A program made the translations under genes and the position numbers. From contig JAJDAE010000194.1 of the NCBI GenBank assembly GCA_029262035.1, forward strand, positions 1 through 64,000: a stretch of DNA of 64,000 nt, written 5' to 3'. The notes under the pieces were generated by a model. The model did not search any database and was not told the origin of the DNA. It saw nothing but the letters and a program-made list of their open reading frames with translations. How positions within the stretch are numbered: the stretch's first letter is position 1; every line of letters begins with the position of its first letter. This DNA comes from Candidatus Zhuqueibacterota bacterium (GTDB taxonomy: Bacteria > Zhuqueibacterota > Zhuqueibacteria > Oceanimicrobiales > Oceanimicrobiaceae). Positions 53,781 through 62,142 of this stretch are shown in pieces.

Positions 53781-55159
53781 TATCCCATTGAATTTTTTAG
53801 CAGGAAGGAAACAGCATCACTACGCGATAATGTTGTTTGTTCGCCGGAGTCCATACTTTTTACTGATACCTCATGTTTGGCTATTTCATCAGGGCCAATC
53901 AGAATACAGAAAGGAATGCCTTTTTTGTTCGTATAAGAAAGCTGCTTTTTCATTTTAACGGCCTCCGGAAAGCATTCAGTGGCAATTCCTGCTTTTCGTA
54001 ACTCAGCAGCAAAAGCCAGACTGTCAGCAATTGAGTCTCCGTCGAAAATGGTTACCAGGACTTTTGTTTTAGTTTTAATATCCTCAAACATCTCAAGCTG
54101 TTCCATAACATCTATAATGCGTTCTATGCCAAATGCAGTGCCCGTAGCTGGAATATCATTTCCGGAAAACATGCCGATCAACTTGTCGTAACGACCGCCA
54201 CCTGTTAAGCTGCCTATTTTAGGCTCTTCTACGACAGATTCGTAAATAGGTCCGGTATAATAGCCCAGCCCGCGAACCAGGTAGAGATCGATCTTATAGC
54301 TATCTTGCGGCATGCCAAGACTTTCGGTATAATTAGCAATTTCATCCAGCTCACTAATACCTGTTTGCACAGACACGTTAGCCCCGCAGGTTTTGCTTAG
54401 GAAAGAGAACGTTTCCTCTGAGGTTCCGGTAAACTCCATGACCGAAAGTAATTTTGAAATACTCTGAGCGGAAATGCTTCTTCCCTCAAGCTCCTTCCTG
54501 ACGCCATCCAGTCCAATTTTATCCATTTTATCGATGGCAATCATTGCAGAAACACTTTGGTCTCCCGAAATTTCCGAATACTCTAAAATGCCATTGAGAA
54601 GTTTTCGATTATTTAAACGAATGACAAACTTTGTAAATCCTAATTTCCTTAGAATTTCATCTACAATTGCCAGGGATTCAGCGTCAGCCAACATGGACTC
54701 AGTGCCAACAGTATCAATATCGCATTGGTAGAATTCACGGTAACGGCCTTTTTGTGGACGGTCGGCCCGCCAAACCGGTTGAATCTGGTAACGTTTAAAC
54801 GGCATGGTTAATTCATTTTGGTACATGGCCACTACTCTGCTCAGAGGCACGGTTAAATCATATCTCAGTGCCTCTTCAACAAGCTGATCGTATTCTGAAA
54901 CCACAAATTCATTTTCCTCTTTGAGAAGATTTTCAAGTCCGGTTCCGCGTTTCAATACTTTAAAGAGCAACTTCTCGCCCTCGTCCCCATACTTACCTGA
55001 AAGGACTTTTAGCTTTTCGATGGAAGGTGTTTCAAGCGGCGCATATCCATATTTTTCAAAAGTATCTTTTATCGTACCGATAACCTGCTGGCGCTTATAC
55101 ATCTTTTCAGGCAGGAAGTCCCGGGTGCCTTTGGGTATACTTGGTTTAATCGCTGACAT
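53780..55159 (-). CDS. hisS: Histidyl-tRNA synthetase
   Basis: A 459-residue class II synthetase that charges tRNA-His. Class II motifs and His-specific segments are present: KGTRDFLPEKMYKRQQV at the start, YDLTVPLSRVVA, FYQCDIDTVG (motif 2 region), ARGLGYYTGPIYE-like VRGLGYYTGP, and LTGGGRYDKLIGMFSG (motif 3 region about 325-340). The C-terminal anticodon-binding domain is complete. The length is slightly above the bacterial mean of 420-430, because of an insert at about 185-260. It lies 88 bases from purL, with a hairpin between. Confidence 0.95.
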   Translation of the reverse strand: MSAIKPSIPKGTRDFLPEKMYKRQQVIGTIKDTFEKYGYAPLETPSIEKLKVLSGKYGDEGEKLLFKVLKRGTGLENLLKEENEFVVSEYDQLVEEALRYDLTVPLSRVVAMYQNELTMPFKRYQIQPVWRADRPQKGRYREFYQCDIDTVGTESMLADAESLAIVDEILRKLGFTKFVIRLNNRKLLNGILEYSEISGDQSVSAMIAIDKMDKIGLDGVRKELEGRSISAQSISKLLSVMEFTGTSEETFSFLSKTCGANVSVQTGISELDEIANYTESLGMPQDSYKIDLYLVRGLGYYTGPIYESVVEEPKIGSLTGGGRYDKLIGMFSGNDIPATGTAFGIERIIDVMEQLEMFEDIKTKTKVLVTIFDGDSIADSLAFAAELRKAGIATECFPEAVKMKKQLSYTNKKGIPFCILIGPDEIAKHEVSVKSMDSGEQTTLSRSDAVSFLLKNSMG

Positions 55160-55184
55160 TTTTTGTTCCTGATTTTATAAAACA

Positions 55185-55213
55185 GCCCCAAACTCGGAAT
55201 ACGAATTTGAGGC
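55185..55213 (-). terminator. Hairpin between purL and hisS
   Basis: On the minus strand a 12-pair stem with wobble pairs joins 55202-55213 and 55185-55196 around a five-base loop, followed by TGTTTTAT. It lies just after the purL stop and probably ends that transcript; reading into hisS may be partial. Confidence 0.55.
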
Positions 55214-55247
55214 TAAATTTGGTTTCCGTTTAGTTTAATGAAATATG

Positions 55248-57482
55248 TTAAATATTTCCCTCAATATCCATTTCGTTACCGATTGAACCTCGGTAAGCCC
55301 GTTCAAGTTGGTTCACATTAGAGTCAATCAAGGCATTTATTTTTAAATTACCGCTTGTTACCGTTCCTAAAACAGAATTTGGAACTTTATGTTTTTCAGT
55401 GATCGAACTTAACTTGCCATAATCACCGCTATTTAAAGAAACGATAACGCGGGATTGATCCTCGCCAAAAAGAATAAAATCCATTCTGTCGGTTTCATTA
55501 ATTGTAATATCAGCTCCAAAATTATCTTTTGGATTGAGAAAACAACATTCGGCCAAAGCCACAGCAAGTCCGCCCTCAGATGTGTCGTGAGCGGAATTTA
55601 CAAAACCATTTTGAATTGCCTCAAGGCAGCAATCCTGGAGCCGAGCCTCAAACTCAAGGTCGAGTGCAGGACATGCTCCTGTTACCTTATCAAGTTGCAG
55701 CTTGAGATACTCGCTACCCCCCACATGACCACTATTCTCACCTAGTAACACAATCATATCATTTTCATTTTTAAAAAATGAAGTCGTTGCATGATTCATA
55801 TTCTCAAGAATACCGAGCATTCCAATAACCGGTGTCGGGTAAACAGCACCCATTGGGTTTTCATTGTAAAAGCTGACATTGCCGCCTGTTACCGGCGTTT
55901 TCAGCGCCAGGCAAGCATCGCTCATCCCACCGATGGCTTCTTTAAACTGCCAGTAAATTTCAGGCTTATAAGGATTGCCAAAATTCAAACAGTTCGTTAT
56001 TGCAACAGGTTTTCCACCTGAGCAAACAACATTTCTCGCAGACTCCGCAACTGCAATTTGGGTTCCTGTTCTTGGGTTTAAATACACAAAGCGGCTGTTG
56101 CAATCTGTTTTTAAAGCCAATCCTTTTTCTATTCCTTTTATACGTATCACTGCAGCATCCGAGCCAGGTAAATTTACAGTATTTGATCTGACCATGTGGT
56201 CGTACTGTTGTACTACCCACTCCTTACTTGCAATATTTGGTGAAGAAAGCAAGCTGACTAAAACCGAATTATAATCATTTGGTTTAGGTATTGTATTAAC
56301 ATCAAATGCCTCAGCCGCGTCTATATAATCCGGTTTTTTGGTCTCGCGATAATATACCGGCGCTCCACCACCCAAAACCAAAACATCAGCCGGAATGTCC
56401 GCAACTGTTTCTCCGTTATTTTTTACAACAATATTTTTCCCGGAAGTCACTTGGCCTATAATTTCGGATTCTAAATCCCATTTTTCACAAATAGCGTTTA
56501 TTTCATCTTCTTTTCCATCTTGAGCTACAAGAAGCATACGTTCCTGAGATTCGGACAGCATGATTTCATAAGGCGTCATATTTTTTTCACGGAGTGGAAC
56601 TTTGGCGAGTTCGATTTCCATACCGCAACCGCCCTTTGCCGTCATTTCACTGGTTGAACAGGTGATCCCGGCTGCGCCCATGTCCTGAATCCCCACAATC
56701 AGATCATTTTTAATCATCTCAAGCGTTGCTTCCATTAATAATTTTTCCGTAAAAGGATCGCCAACTTGTACCTGTGGGCGTTTTTCTTCGGATGCTTCGC
56801 TGATTTCTTCGGATGCAAATGTGGCGCCGTGAATGCCATCTTTTCCAGTCGAAGAGCCAATAATCATAACCGATGCGCCTGTATTTTTTACTGTTGCCGT
56901 AGCCACCCTATCATGCTTCACTATACCAACAGCCATTGCATTGACCAATGGATTGCCTTGATAACTGTCATCAAAATAAATTTCACCGCCCACTGTTGGG
57001 ACGCCAAAGCAGTTACCATAGTCACCGATACCTTTTACAACGCCATCGAAGAGGTAGCGTACACGGGCATTTTTTAAACTGCCAAATCGAAGCGAGTTAA
57101 GCGCAGCTATCGGACGAGCCCCCATGGTGAAAATATCGCGCAGAATGCCGCCGACTCCCGTTGCAGCCCCCTGATAAGGTTCAACCGCTGAAGGGTGATT
57201 ATGGCTTTCAATCTTAAATGCCACAGCCAGTCCATCACCAATATCAACAAGACCGGCATTTTCCTCTCCAGCTTCGACAAGCAAATGCTGTCCCTTCTTT
57301 GGCAGAGTTTTCAATAGGGCAATCGAATTTTTATAGCTGCAATGCTCCGACCACATGACGGAAAAAATACCGAGCTCAGTAAAAGTCGGCGTTCTCCCTA
57401 AAATATCTAATATTTTCCGGTATTCTTCCTCAGAGAGTCCGTGCTCCTGAGCGAGATTCAAATTGACAATAGGTTCATTCAT
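55248..57482 (-). CDS. purL: Phosphoribosylformylglycinamidine synthase subunit PurL
   Basis: A 744-residue ATP-dependent enzyme of purine synthesis, turning FGAR and ammonia into FGAM. It is the short form (about 730-750 residues), which needs PurQ and PurS. Two AIRS-like halves are visible: the N-terminal [13 protein letters not shown] motif, [22 protein letters not shown] (about 62-83), [18 protein letters not shown], and in the second half GGNVSFYNE and the [14 protein letters not shown] block (about 634-647). PurQ and PurS are not in the window. A gap of 12 bases separates it from the NHL protein gene upstream. Confidence 0.97.
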   Translation of the reverse strand: MNEPIVNLNLAQEHGLSEEEYRKILDILGRTPTFTELGIFSVMWSEHCSYKNSIALLKTLPKKGQHLLVEAGEENAGLVDIGDGLAVAFKIESHNHPSAVEPYQGAATGVGGILRDIFTMGARPIAALNSLRFGSLKNARVRYLFDGVVKGIGDYGNCFGVPTVGGEIYFDDSYQGNPLVNAMAVGIVKHDRVATATVKNTGASVMIIGSSTGKDGIHGATFASEEISEASEEKRPQVQVGDPFTEKLLMEATLEMIKNDLIVGIQDMGAAGITCSTSEMTAKGGCGMEIELAKVPLREKNMTPYEIMLSESQERMLLVAQDGKEDEINAICEKWDLESEIIGQVTSGKNIVVKNNGETVADIPADVLVLGGGAPVYYRETKKPDYIDAAEAFDVNTIPKPNDYNSVLVSLLSSPNIASKEWVVQQYDHMVRSNTVNLPGSDAAVIRIKGIEKGLALKTDCNSRFVYLNPRTGTQIAVAESARNVVCSGGKPVAITNCLNFGNPYKPEIYWQFKEAIGGMSDACLALKTPVTGGNVSFYNENPMGAVYPTPVIGMLGILENMNHATTSFFKNENDMIVLLGENSGHVGGSEYLKLQLDKVTGACPALDLEFEARLQDCCLEAIQNGFVNSAHDTSEGGLAVALAECCFLNPKDNFGADITINETDRMDFILFGEDQSRVIVSLNSGDYGKLSSITEKHKVPNSVLGTVTSGNLKINALIDSNVNQLERAYRGSIGNEMDIEGNI

Positions 57483-57494
57483 AAGGCCATGAAT

Positions 57495-58880
57495 TTAATT
57501 AATTGAGAGAGAAGTTTCAACCTCTTTTGCAAAATAGTTAATTGATGAATATGTTGGTTCTACTTTTAACTGAAATTTATATTTACCTGAAGTAAACTGT
57601 AATTCATTTTTTTCAGGAGTCATTTTATACGAATGCTTCCAATCCGCATTAAAATACACTATTTGCTGTCCCGAGAAAAATTTATTGCGTTCGAAAATTT
57701 TCTTTTCAAAATTATTATTTTTCGATGAAACGGTCAAAGTTAATAACGAAGGCTCGGTCAGAAAAAAATTAAGTGCGATGAGATTATTTTCATTTCGTAA
57801 ACTCACCTTAAGGTCCTTGATGTCTGTCCCAATCCAGTAATACTGAGCGGATTCTTTCTCAGCAATAAAAACCTGGCCAAATCTTTTGTAAATAGAAATA
57901 CCACGGGGTTCAATAAATTCTCTGTCATCATTTCCCTTTTTGCCAAAAGTAGTCAAAAACTCCAAATTTCTATCGAACTTATGAATACAGTGGTTTTCAA
58001 AATCAGTCACCCAAATATTGCTATAATAATCCAAAGCAAGGTAGAAAAATTTTCCGTCGGCAAACCCTGTATTTTCTATATTTGCAGATTTAATGAAATT
58101 GCCATTGAGGTCGAATTTTTGAAGCCGGGTGCCATCCAGATCAACCACAACCATAAAAGGACTCTTATAGTGCGTCCATCTCTCGCGGCCGTTTGTAACA
58201 GCAGTTGCAGTTGGCTGCCAAAGCTGGCCATCGTCTTTTCCTTTGTCGCCAAACCAAAAATGTAGCTTATTGTCCGGGCGAATCATCTGGATGCGGTCAT
58301 TACCTTTATCGCAAATATAGACCATGCCGCTATAGTCCATGGCAATACCTTCAGGTGAAATAAATTGCCCCGGTTGCGTGCCTTTGCCGCCAATGGCGTT
58401 TACAAATTTGAGTTCCTTTTTGGGATTAAACAATCTGACGATTCTATTATTTCCGGTATCTGTAACGTAAATATCACCCTGACTATTAGCGGCTATCCCC
58501 GTTGGCCCGTTGAGTTTCCGAATGCCCTTTTCATTGCGCCCGTAAAAGCCAAGGGCGGTCATCGACTTATTATACACGATCAAATTTTGACCTGTATTTA
58601 CACCGTAGCCGGTCACTTCATCATCGTCTTTTTTATCGTCAGGATCTTCCCAGCTATGGAGGCGGGTGACAACCAGGCCTTGCGGGTTCTTTACTTTCAC
58701 TTTGTTCCGCGTATAAATCATTAAATGTAACTTTGTCGCTTTGCGGATACCCATGGTGTGCAAAAAAGAAGGGAAAACCAAGCTGGTAGGCTTGGGGTCC
58801 TTTTTTACAATAGATAATGCCTGTCCTAAATTGAGGCAAAAAACAATAAAAACAACTATGAAACTCTTAATTTTCCGCAT
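57495..58880 (-). CDS. Secreted NHL-repeat six-bladed beta-propeller protein
   Basis: A 461-residue exported protein with a signal peptide (MRKIKSFIVVFIVFCLNLGQA). Four to six NHL blades follow (about 120-350), with phrases such as GPTGIAANSQGDIYVTDTGN and SPEGIAMDYSGMVYICDKGN. A C-terminal beta domain of about 90 residues follows. An in-frame start 69 bases upstream (58949) would put 23 polar residues before the signal peptide, so I choose ATG 58880, which overlaps the uvrC end by 14 bases. NHL propellers bind proteins or sugars; a partner is unknown. The other NHL segment in the window is at the end of the 21030-24266 protein. Confidence 0.85.
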   Translation of the reverse strand: MRKIKSFIVVFIVFCLNLGQALSIVKKDPKPTSLVFPSFLHTMGIRKATKLHLMIYTRNKVKVKNPQGLVVTRLHSWEDPDDKKDDDEVTGYGVNTGQNLIVYNKSMTALGFYGRNEKGIRKLNGPTGIAANSQGDIYVTDTGNNRIVRLFNPKKELKFVNAIGGKGTQPGQFISPEGIAMDYSGMVYICDKGNDRIQMIRPDNKLHFWFGDKGKDDGQLWQPTATAVTNGRERWTHYKSPFMVVVDLDGTRLQKFDLNGNFIKSANIENTGFADGKFFYLALDYYSNIWVTDFENHCIHKFDRNLEFLTTFGKKGNDDREFIEPRGISIYKRFGQVFIAEKESAQYYWIGTDIKDLKVSLRNENNLIALNFFLTEPSLLTLTVSSKNNNFEKKIFERNKFFSGQQIVYFNADWKHSYKMTPEKNELQFTSGKYKFQLKVEPTYSSINYFAKEVETSLSIN

Positions 58881-60723
58881 CGCCTTCTTTCTTTTGTACA
58901 ATGTGAAAATGATTCCAGATACTTCTTGCGAGTTGAGAATTGATACCACTCACTAACTCAATTTCGTCAATGGCTGCTTCACGGATATGTTTCACAGCGC
59001 CGAAATATTTTATCAGTGCATTCCTTTTTGATTTGCCGATTCCGGGGATTACATCCAATTCAGATTGAACCGTACGTTTCGACCGCAACGTTCTGTGATA
59101 GGTGATAGCAAACCGATGCGCTTCATCCCGGATTTGCTGTAGTATTTTCAGTCCGGATGAGGCCCGGGGAATATTTTGAGGCGCTGATGAACCAGGTACA
59201 TAAACTTCATCAAGGCGTTTAGCCAGGGCTGCGATAGGCTGTTCGGCCATTTCCAGCTCAATCAAAACATTCAATGCCGAGGATAGTTGCCCCTTGCCGC
59301 CATCAACCAAAATCAGATCCGGCAGGTCTGTTTTAGCTGCAAGTGAACCGGAATAGCGCCGCCGTATTGCCTCGGCCATCATTGCAAAATCATCCGGGGT
59401 TTGCTTCGAACGAATTTTAAATTTGCGATAATCGCTTTTCTTCGGCCTGCCATTGATAAAAACAACCATGGAGGCAACCGGATCAGTACCTTGAATATTT
59501 GATATGTCAAAACATTCAATGCGTCTGGGCGGTCTTTTCAAACGCAAATCTCGCTGTAGAGATTTAACATTATGATGCACAGAATCTTTAGTTTTGAGTT
59601 TTTGCAATTTCAATTCATCCAAATGCAATTGAGCGTTTTTCTGTGCCATTTTAACCAGTTTCGCCTTTTGACCTTTTTGAGGTGTTGACAGCCGTGTGCG
59701 CTTACCTCGTTTTTCGGAAAGCCAACTCTCAATTGAATCAGCCTCAGAAATTTCAATGGGCAAGTAGATTTCCTCCGGAATAAAGTCGGACTTTAAATAT
59801 ACTTGTTTTAAGAATGCAGAAACGACGGTACCATAAGGTTCTTCCTCAACGCCATTTAAGAAGAAGTGTTGCATTCCGAGAATTTTACCATCGCGTACCT
59901 TAAAGATAATTCCACACGCCATAGCGCCTTCCATTGCCACGGCAAGGATATCGCGGTCTTTTGTTTCAACCGACACAATTTTTTGCCGATATTGAAATTC
60001 CTCTATAAATTTAATTTGGTCCCTGACTCGCGCAGCTTGTTCAAATTGCAGCCTGGTTGATAAAATTCCCATTCGTTCTCTCAGACTTACGACAACTGTA
60101 TTATTTTTTCCGTTGATGAAGTTGATAACCTGTCCGATCATTTCAGTATATTCTGCTTCATCAACTAACCCTTCGCATGGGCCATCGCATTTTTTAATAT
60201 GATAGTCCAGGCAAATTTTATACTTCTTTTTGCCAACCGCTTCTTCGGTTAAATCATAATTACAGCTTCGAACTGAGAATATCCGGTTAACCGACTTAAG
60301 AAGAGTTCGCATGGAGGCCACATCTGTATAGGGCCCGAAATATTTTGAGCCATCCTGAATCACACGCCTGGTCGGGAAAATACGCGGAAATCTTTCTTTA
60401 GTAACCCTGATATACGGGAAACTTTTATCATCCTTTAAGTTTATGTTGTAGCGTGGTTTGTATTCTTTAACCAGGTTCATTTCAAGAATCAGCGCTTCCA
60501 TTTCTGAATCTGTGACAATAACATCAACATCAACTATTTTTGACTGCAAACGCCTGGTCTTTGAATCTTGTGGCCGACTCTCCTGAAAATACGAACGCAC
60601 TCTATTTCGTAAAATTTTTGCCTTTCCGATATAGATAATTTTTTCCGTCTTATCTGTAAAAAGATAACAGCCCGGCTTTGTCGGTAAATTGTTAAGTTTT
60701 TCTTTGAGAGTGATATCGGACAC
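58867..60723 (-). CDS. uvrC: Excinuclease ABC subunit C
   Basis: A 618-residue nuclease of nucleotide-excision repair. The N-terminal GIY-YIG domain starts LPTKPGCYLFTDKTEKIIYIGKAK (about 14-37). The UVR segment is near 205-240 (FEQAARVRDQIKFIEEF). The RNase H-like second nuclease contains CFDISNIQGTDPVASMVVF and LILVDGGKGQLSSAL. A helix-hairpin-helix pair ends the protein. The length is typical, and all blocks are intact. It lies 20 bases from mce. Confidence 0.96.
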   Translation of the reverse strand: MSDITLKEKLNNLPTKPGCYLFTDKTEKIIYIGKAKILRNRVRSYFQESRPQDSKTRRLQSKIVDVDVIVTDSEMEALILEMNLVKEYKPRYNINLKDDKSFPYIRVTKERFPRIFPTRRVIQDGSKYFGPYTDVASMRTLLKSVNRIFSVRSCNYDLTEEAVGKKKYKICLDYHIKKCDGPCEGLVDEAEYTEMIGQVINFINGKNNTVVVSLRERMGILSTRLQFEQAARVRDQIKFIEEFQYRQKIVSVETKDRDILAVAMEGAMACGIIFKVRDGKILGMQHFFLNGVEEEPYGTVVSAFLKQVYLKSDFIPEEIYLPIEISEADSIESWLSEKRGKRTRLSTPQKGQKAKLVKMAQKNAQLHLDELKLQKLKTKDSVHHNVKSLQRDLRLKRPPRRIECFDISNIQGTDPVASMVVFINGRPKKSDYRKFKIRSKQTPDDFAMMAEAIRRRYSGSLAAKTDLPDLILVDGGKGQLSSALNVLIELEMAEQPIAALAKRLDEVYVPGSSAPQNIPRASSGLKILQQIRDEAHRFAITYHRTLRSKRTVQSELDVIPGIGKSKRNALIKYFGAVKHIREAAIDEIELVSGINSQLARSIWNHFHIVQKKEGDAEN

Positions 60724-60743
60724 GATTGATGGCAGGGTTAGTT

Positions 60744-61145
60744 TTAAGGATATTCAACAAGCTCAATCAGAATCCCACCCATACTTTTGGGATGTATAAA
60801 GGCGACTTTTGTTCCCCCGGCGCCTGCTTCAGAAATATTTTCAATAAATTCAATTCCAGCTTTTGAAAGTCCGAGCTTTGTTTCGATCAAGTCTTCGACC
60901 TCAAAGCAAAGATGATGGATCCCCTCACCCTTTTTCTCGATAAACTTGCTTATGGGAGAATCCGGACTGGTTCCCTGCAATAACTCAAGCCGGCTTTCAC
61001 CAACAGGATAAAATGCAACTTCCACATTTTGCGATTCCACTAACTCCCCTATCGGCGATTTGACATCTGTCAGAGTTTTAAATTTTTGTTTGGAAGTTTT
61101 TAAATCCGAAACAGCGATACCAATGTGGTCCAATTTTTTTATCAT
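60744..61145 (-). CDS. mce: Methylmalonyl-CoA epimerase
   Basis: A 133-residue glyoxalase-fold enzyme that interconverts the two epimers of methylmalonyl-CoA in the propionate pathway. MIKKLDHIGIAVSDLKTSK opens with the metal-binding His, and GEGIHHLCFEVEDL and FIHPKSMGGILIELVEYP complete the family signature. The methylmalonyl-CoA mutase genes are not in the window. It lies one base from nadC, so the two are co-transcribed. Confidence 0.93.
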   Translation of the reverse strand: MIKKLDHIGIAVSDLKTSKQKFKTLTDVKSPIGELVESQNVEVAFYPVGESRLELLQGTSPDSPISKFIEKKGEGIHHLCFEVEDLIETKLGLSKAGIEFIENISEAGAGGTKVAFIHPKSMGGILIELVEYP

Positions 61146-61146
61146 A

Positions 61147-61995
61147 TTAATTGACTAATAATGAAAAATCCATAGCTTGTGCGGAATGTGTTAATGCACC
61201 AACTGAAATAAAATCCACGCCGGTTTCAGCAAATCCCCTGACAGTCTCCAGCGTAACGCCACCGGAGATTTCAGTTTCAAGGCGACCGTTTACAAATTCA
61301 ACAGCCATCTGAATATCTTTGAGTGACATGTTATCGAGCATTACTCTTTGAATCGGTAAATCAACTGCTTCTTTCAATTGACTTAAATTGGTCACTTCAA
61401 CTTCAATTTTCAGCTCGAGTTTTTCAACTTTCATGCTTTGAACGGCAAGGGTCACAGCATTTGAAATGCTTCCGGCTGCCGCTATATGATTATCCTTAAT
61501 TAAAATCATATCATATAAACCCATGCGGTGATTTTGTCCACCACCCATTTTAACAGCGTACTTTTCCAATTTCCGATAACCGGGGGTTGTCTTTCTCGTG
61601 TCTAGGATTTTTGCCTTTGTACCTCCTACTTTTTCTACAAAGCTGGAAGTCAAAGTTGCGATTCCGGAAAGACGCTGAAGAAAGTTAAGCGCAGTTCGTT
61701 CGGCTGTTAGAATCGAAATAGCGTTACCACTTATGCTACAAATTAAATCCTCATTCTGTGTCGTCTCACCATCCTGGAAATGATACTCAATTAGAATATC
61801 CGCATGACACTTTTTAAAAACGTATTCGAAGATATTCAACCCGGCTAAAACACCTTCTTGCCTGGCTATTAGCTTAGCATTGCAGGTCGCTTCAGGAGTA
61901 AGTATAAACTTTGAAGTGCAGTCGCCGAGGTTTTCCAAGTCCTCGTGCAATGCATTTTCAACTAGAGATATTACTTGAGAATTTATTGAAATCAT
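61147..61995 (-). CDS. nadC: Nicotinate-nucleotide pyrophosphorylase (quinolinate phosphoribosyltransferase)
   Basis: A 282-residue enzyme that makes nicotinate mononucleotide from quinolinate and PRPP in NAD synthesis. Signatures: ALHEDLENLGDCTS, LTAERTALNFLQRLSGIATLT (about 95-115), ILDTRKTTPGYRKLEKYAVKMGGGQNHR (PRPP region) and ISGGVTLETVRGFAETGVDFISVGALTHS. The length is normal. It begins an operon with mce and perhaps uvrC. Confidence 0.96.
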   Translation of the reverse strand: MISINSQVISLVENALHEDLENLGDCTSKFILTPEATCNAKLIARQEGVLAGLNIFEYVFKKCHADILIEYHFQDGETTQNEDLICSISGNAISILTAERTALNFLQRLSGIATLTSSFVEKVGGTKAKILDTRKTTPGYRKLEKYAVKMGGGQNHRMGLYDMILIKDNHIAAAGSISNAVTLAVQSMKVEKLELKIEVEVTNLSQLKEAVDLPIQRVMLDNMSLKDIQMAVEFVNGRLETEISGGVTLETVRGFAETGVDFISVGALTHSAQAMDFSLLVN

Positions 61996-62060
61996 ACTAT
62001 CCCGGGTACTTTATGGCAGGGTTACAATAACTATAAATTGAAATAAAATCAATACTAAAA

Positions 62061-62086
62061 TAAAAAAAGCCGTGCATTCGCACAGC
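62061..62086 (-). terminator. Intrinsic terminator after the VWA gene
   Basis: On the minus strand GCTGTGC, a loop of about four bases and GCACGGC form a seven-pair stem with one mismatch, followed by seven T residues (62068-62062) and more T. It separates the VWA gene from nadC. Confidence 0.7.
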
Positions 62087-62142
62087 AATTTTCCTTGCTG
62101 AAATTAAGCAGGAATAAATGGAGTTCTTAAAGAAGAGAGAAT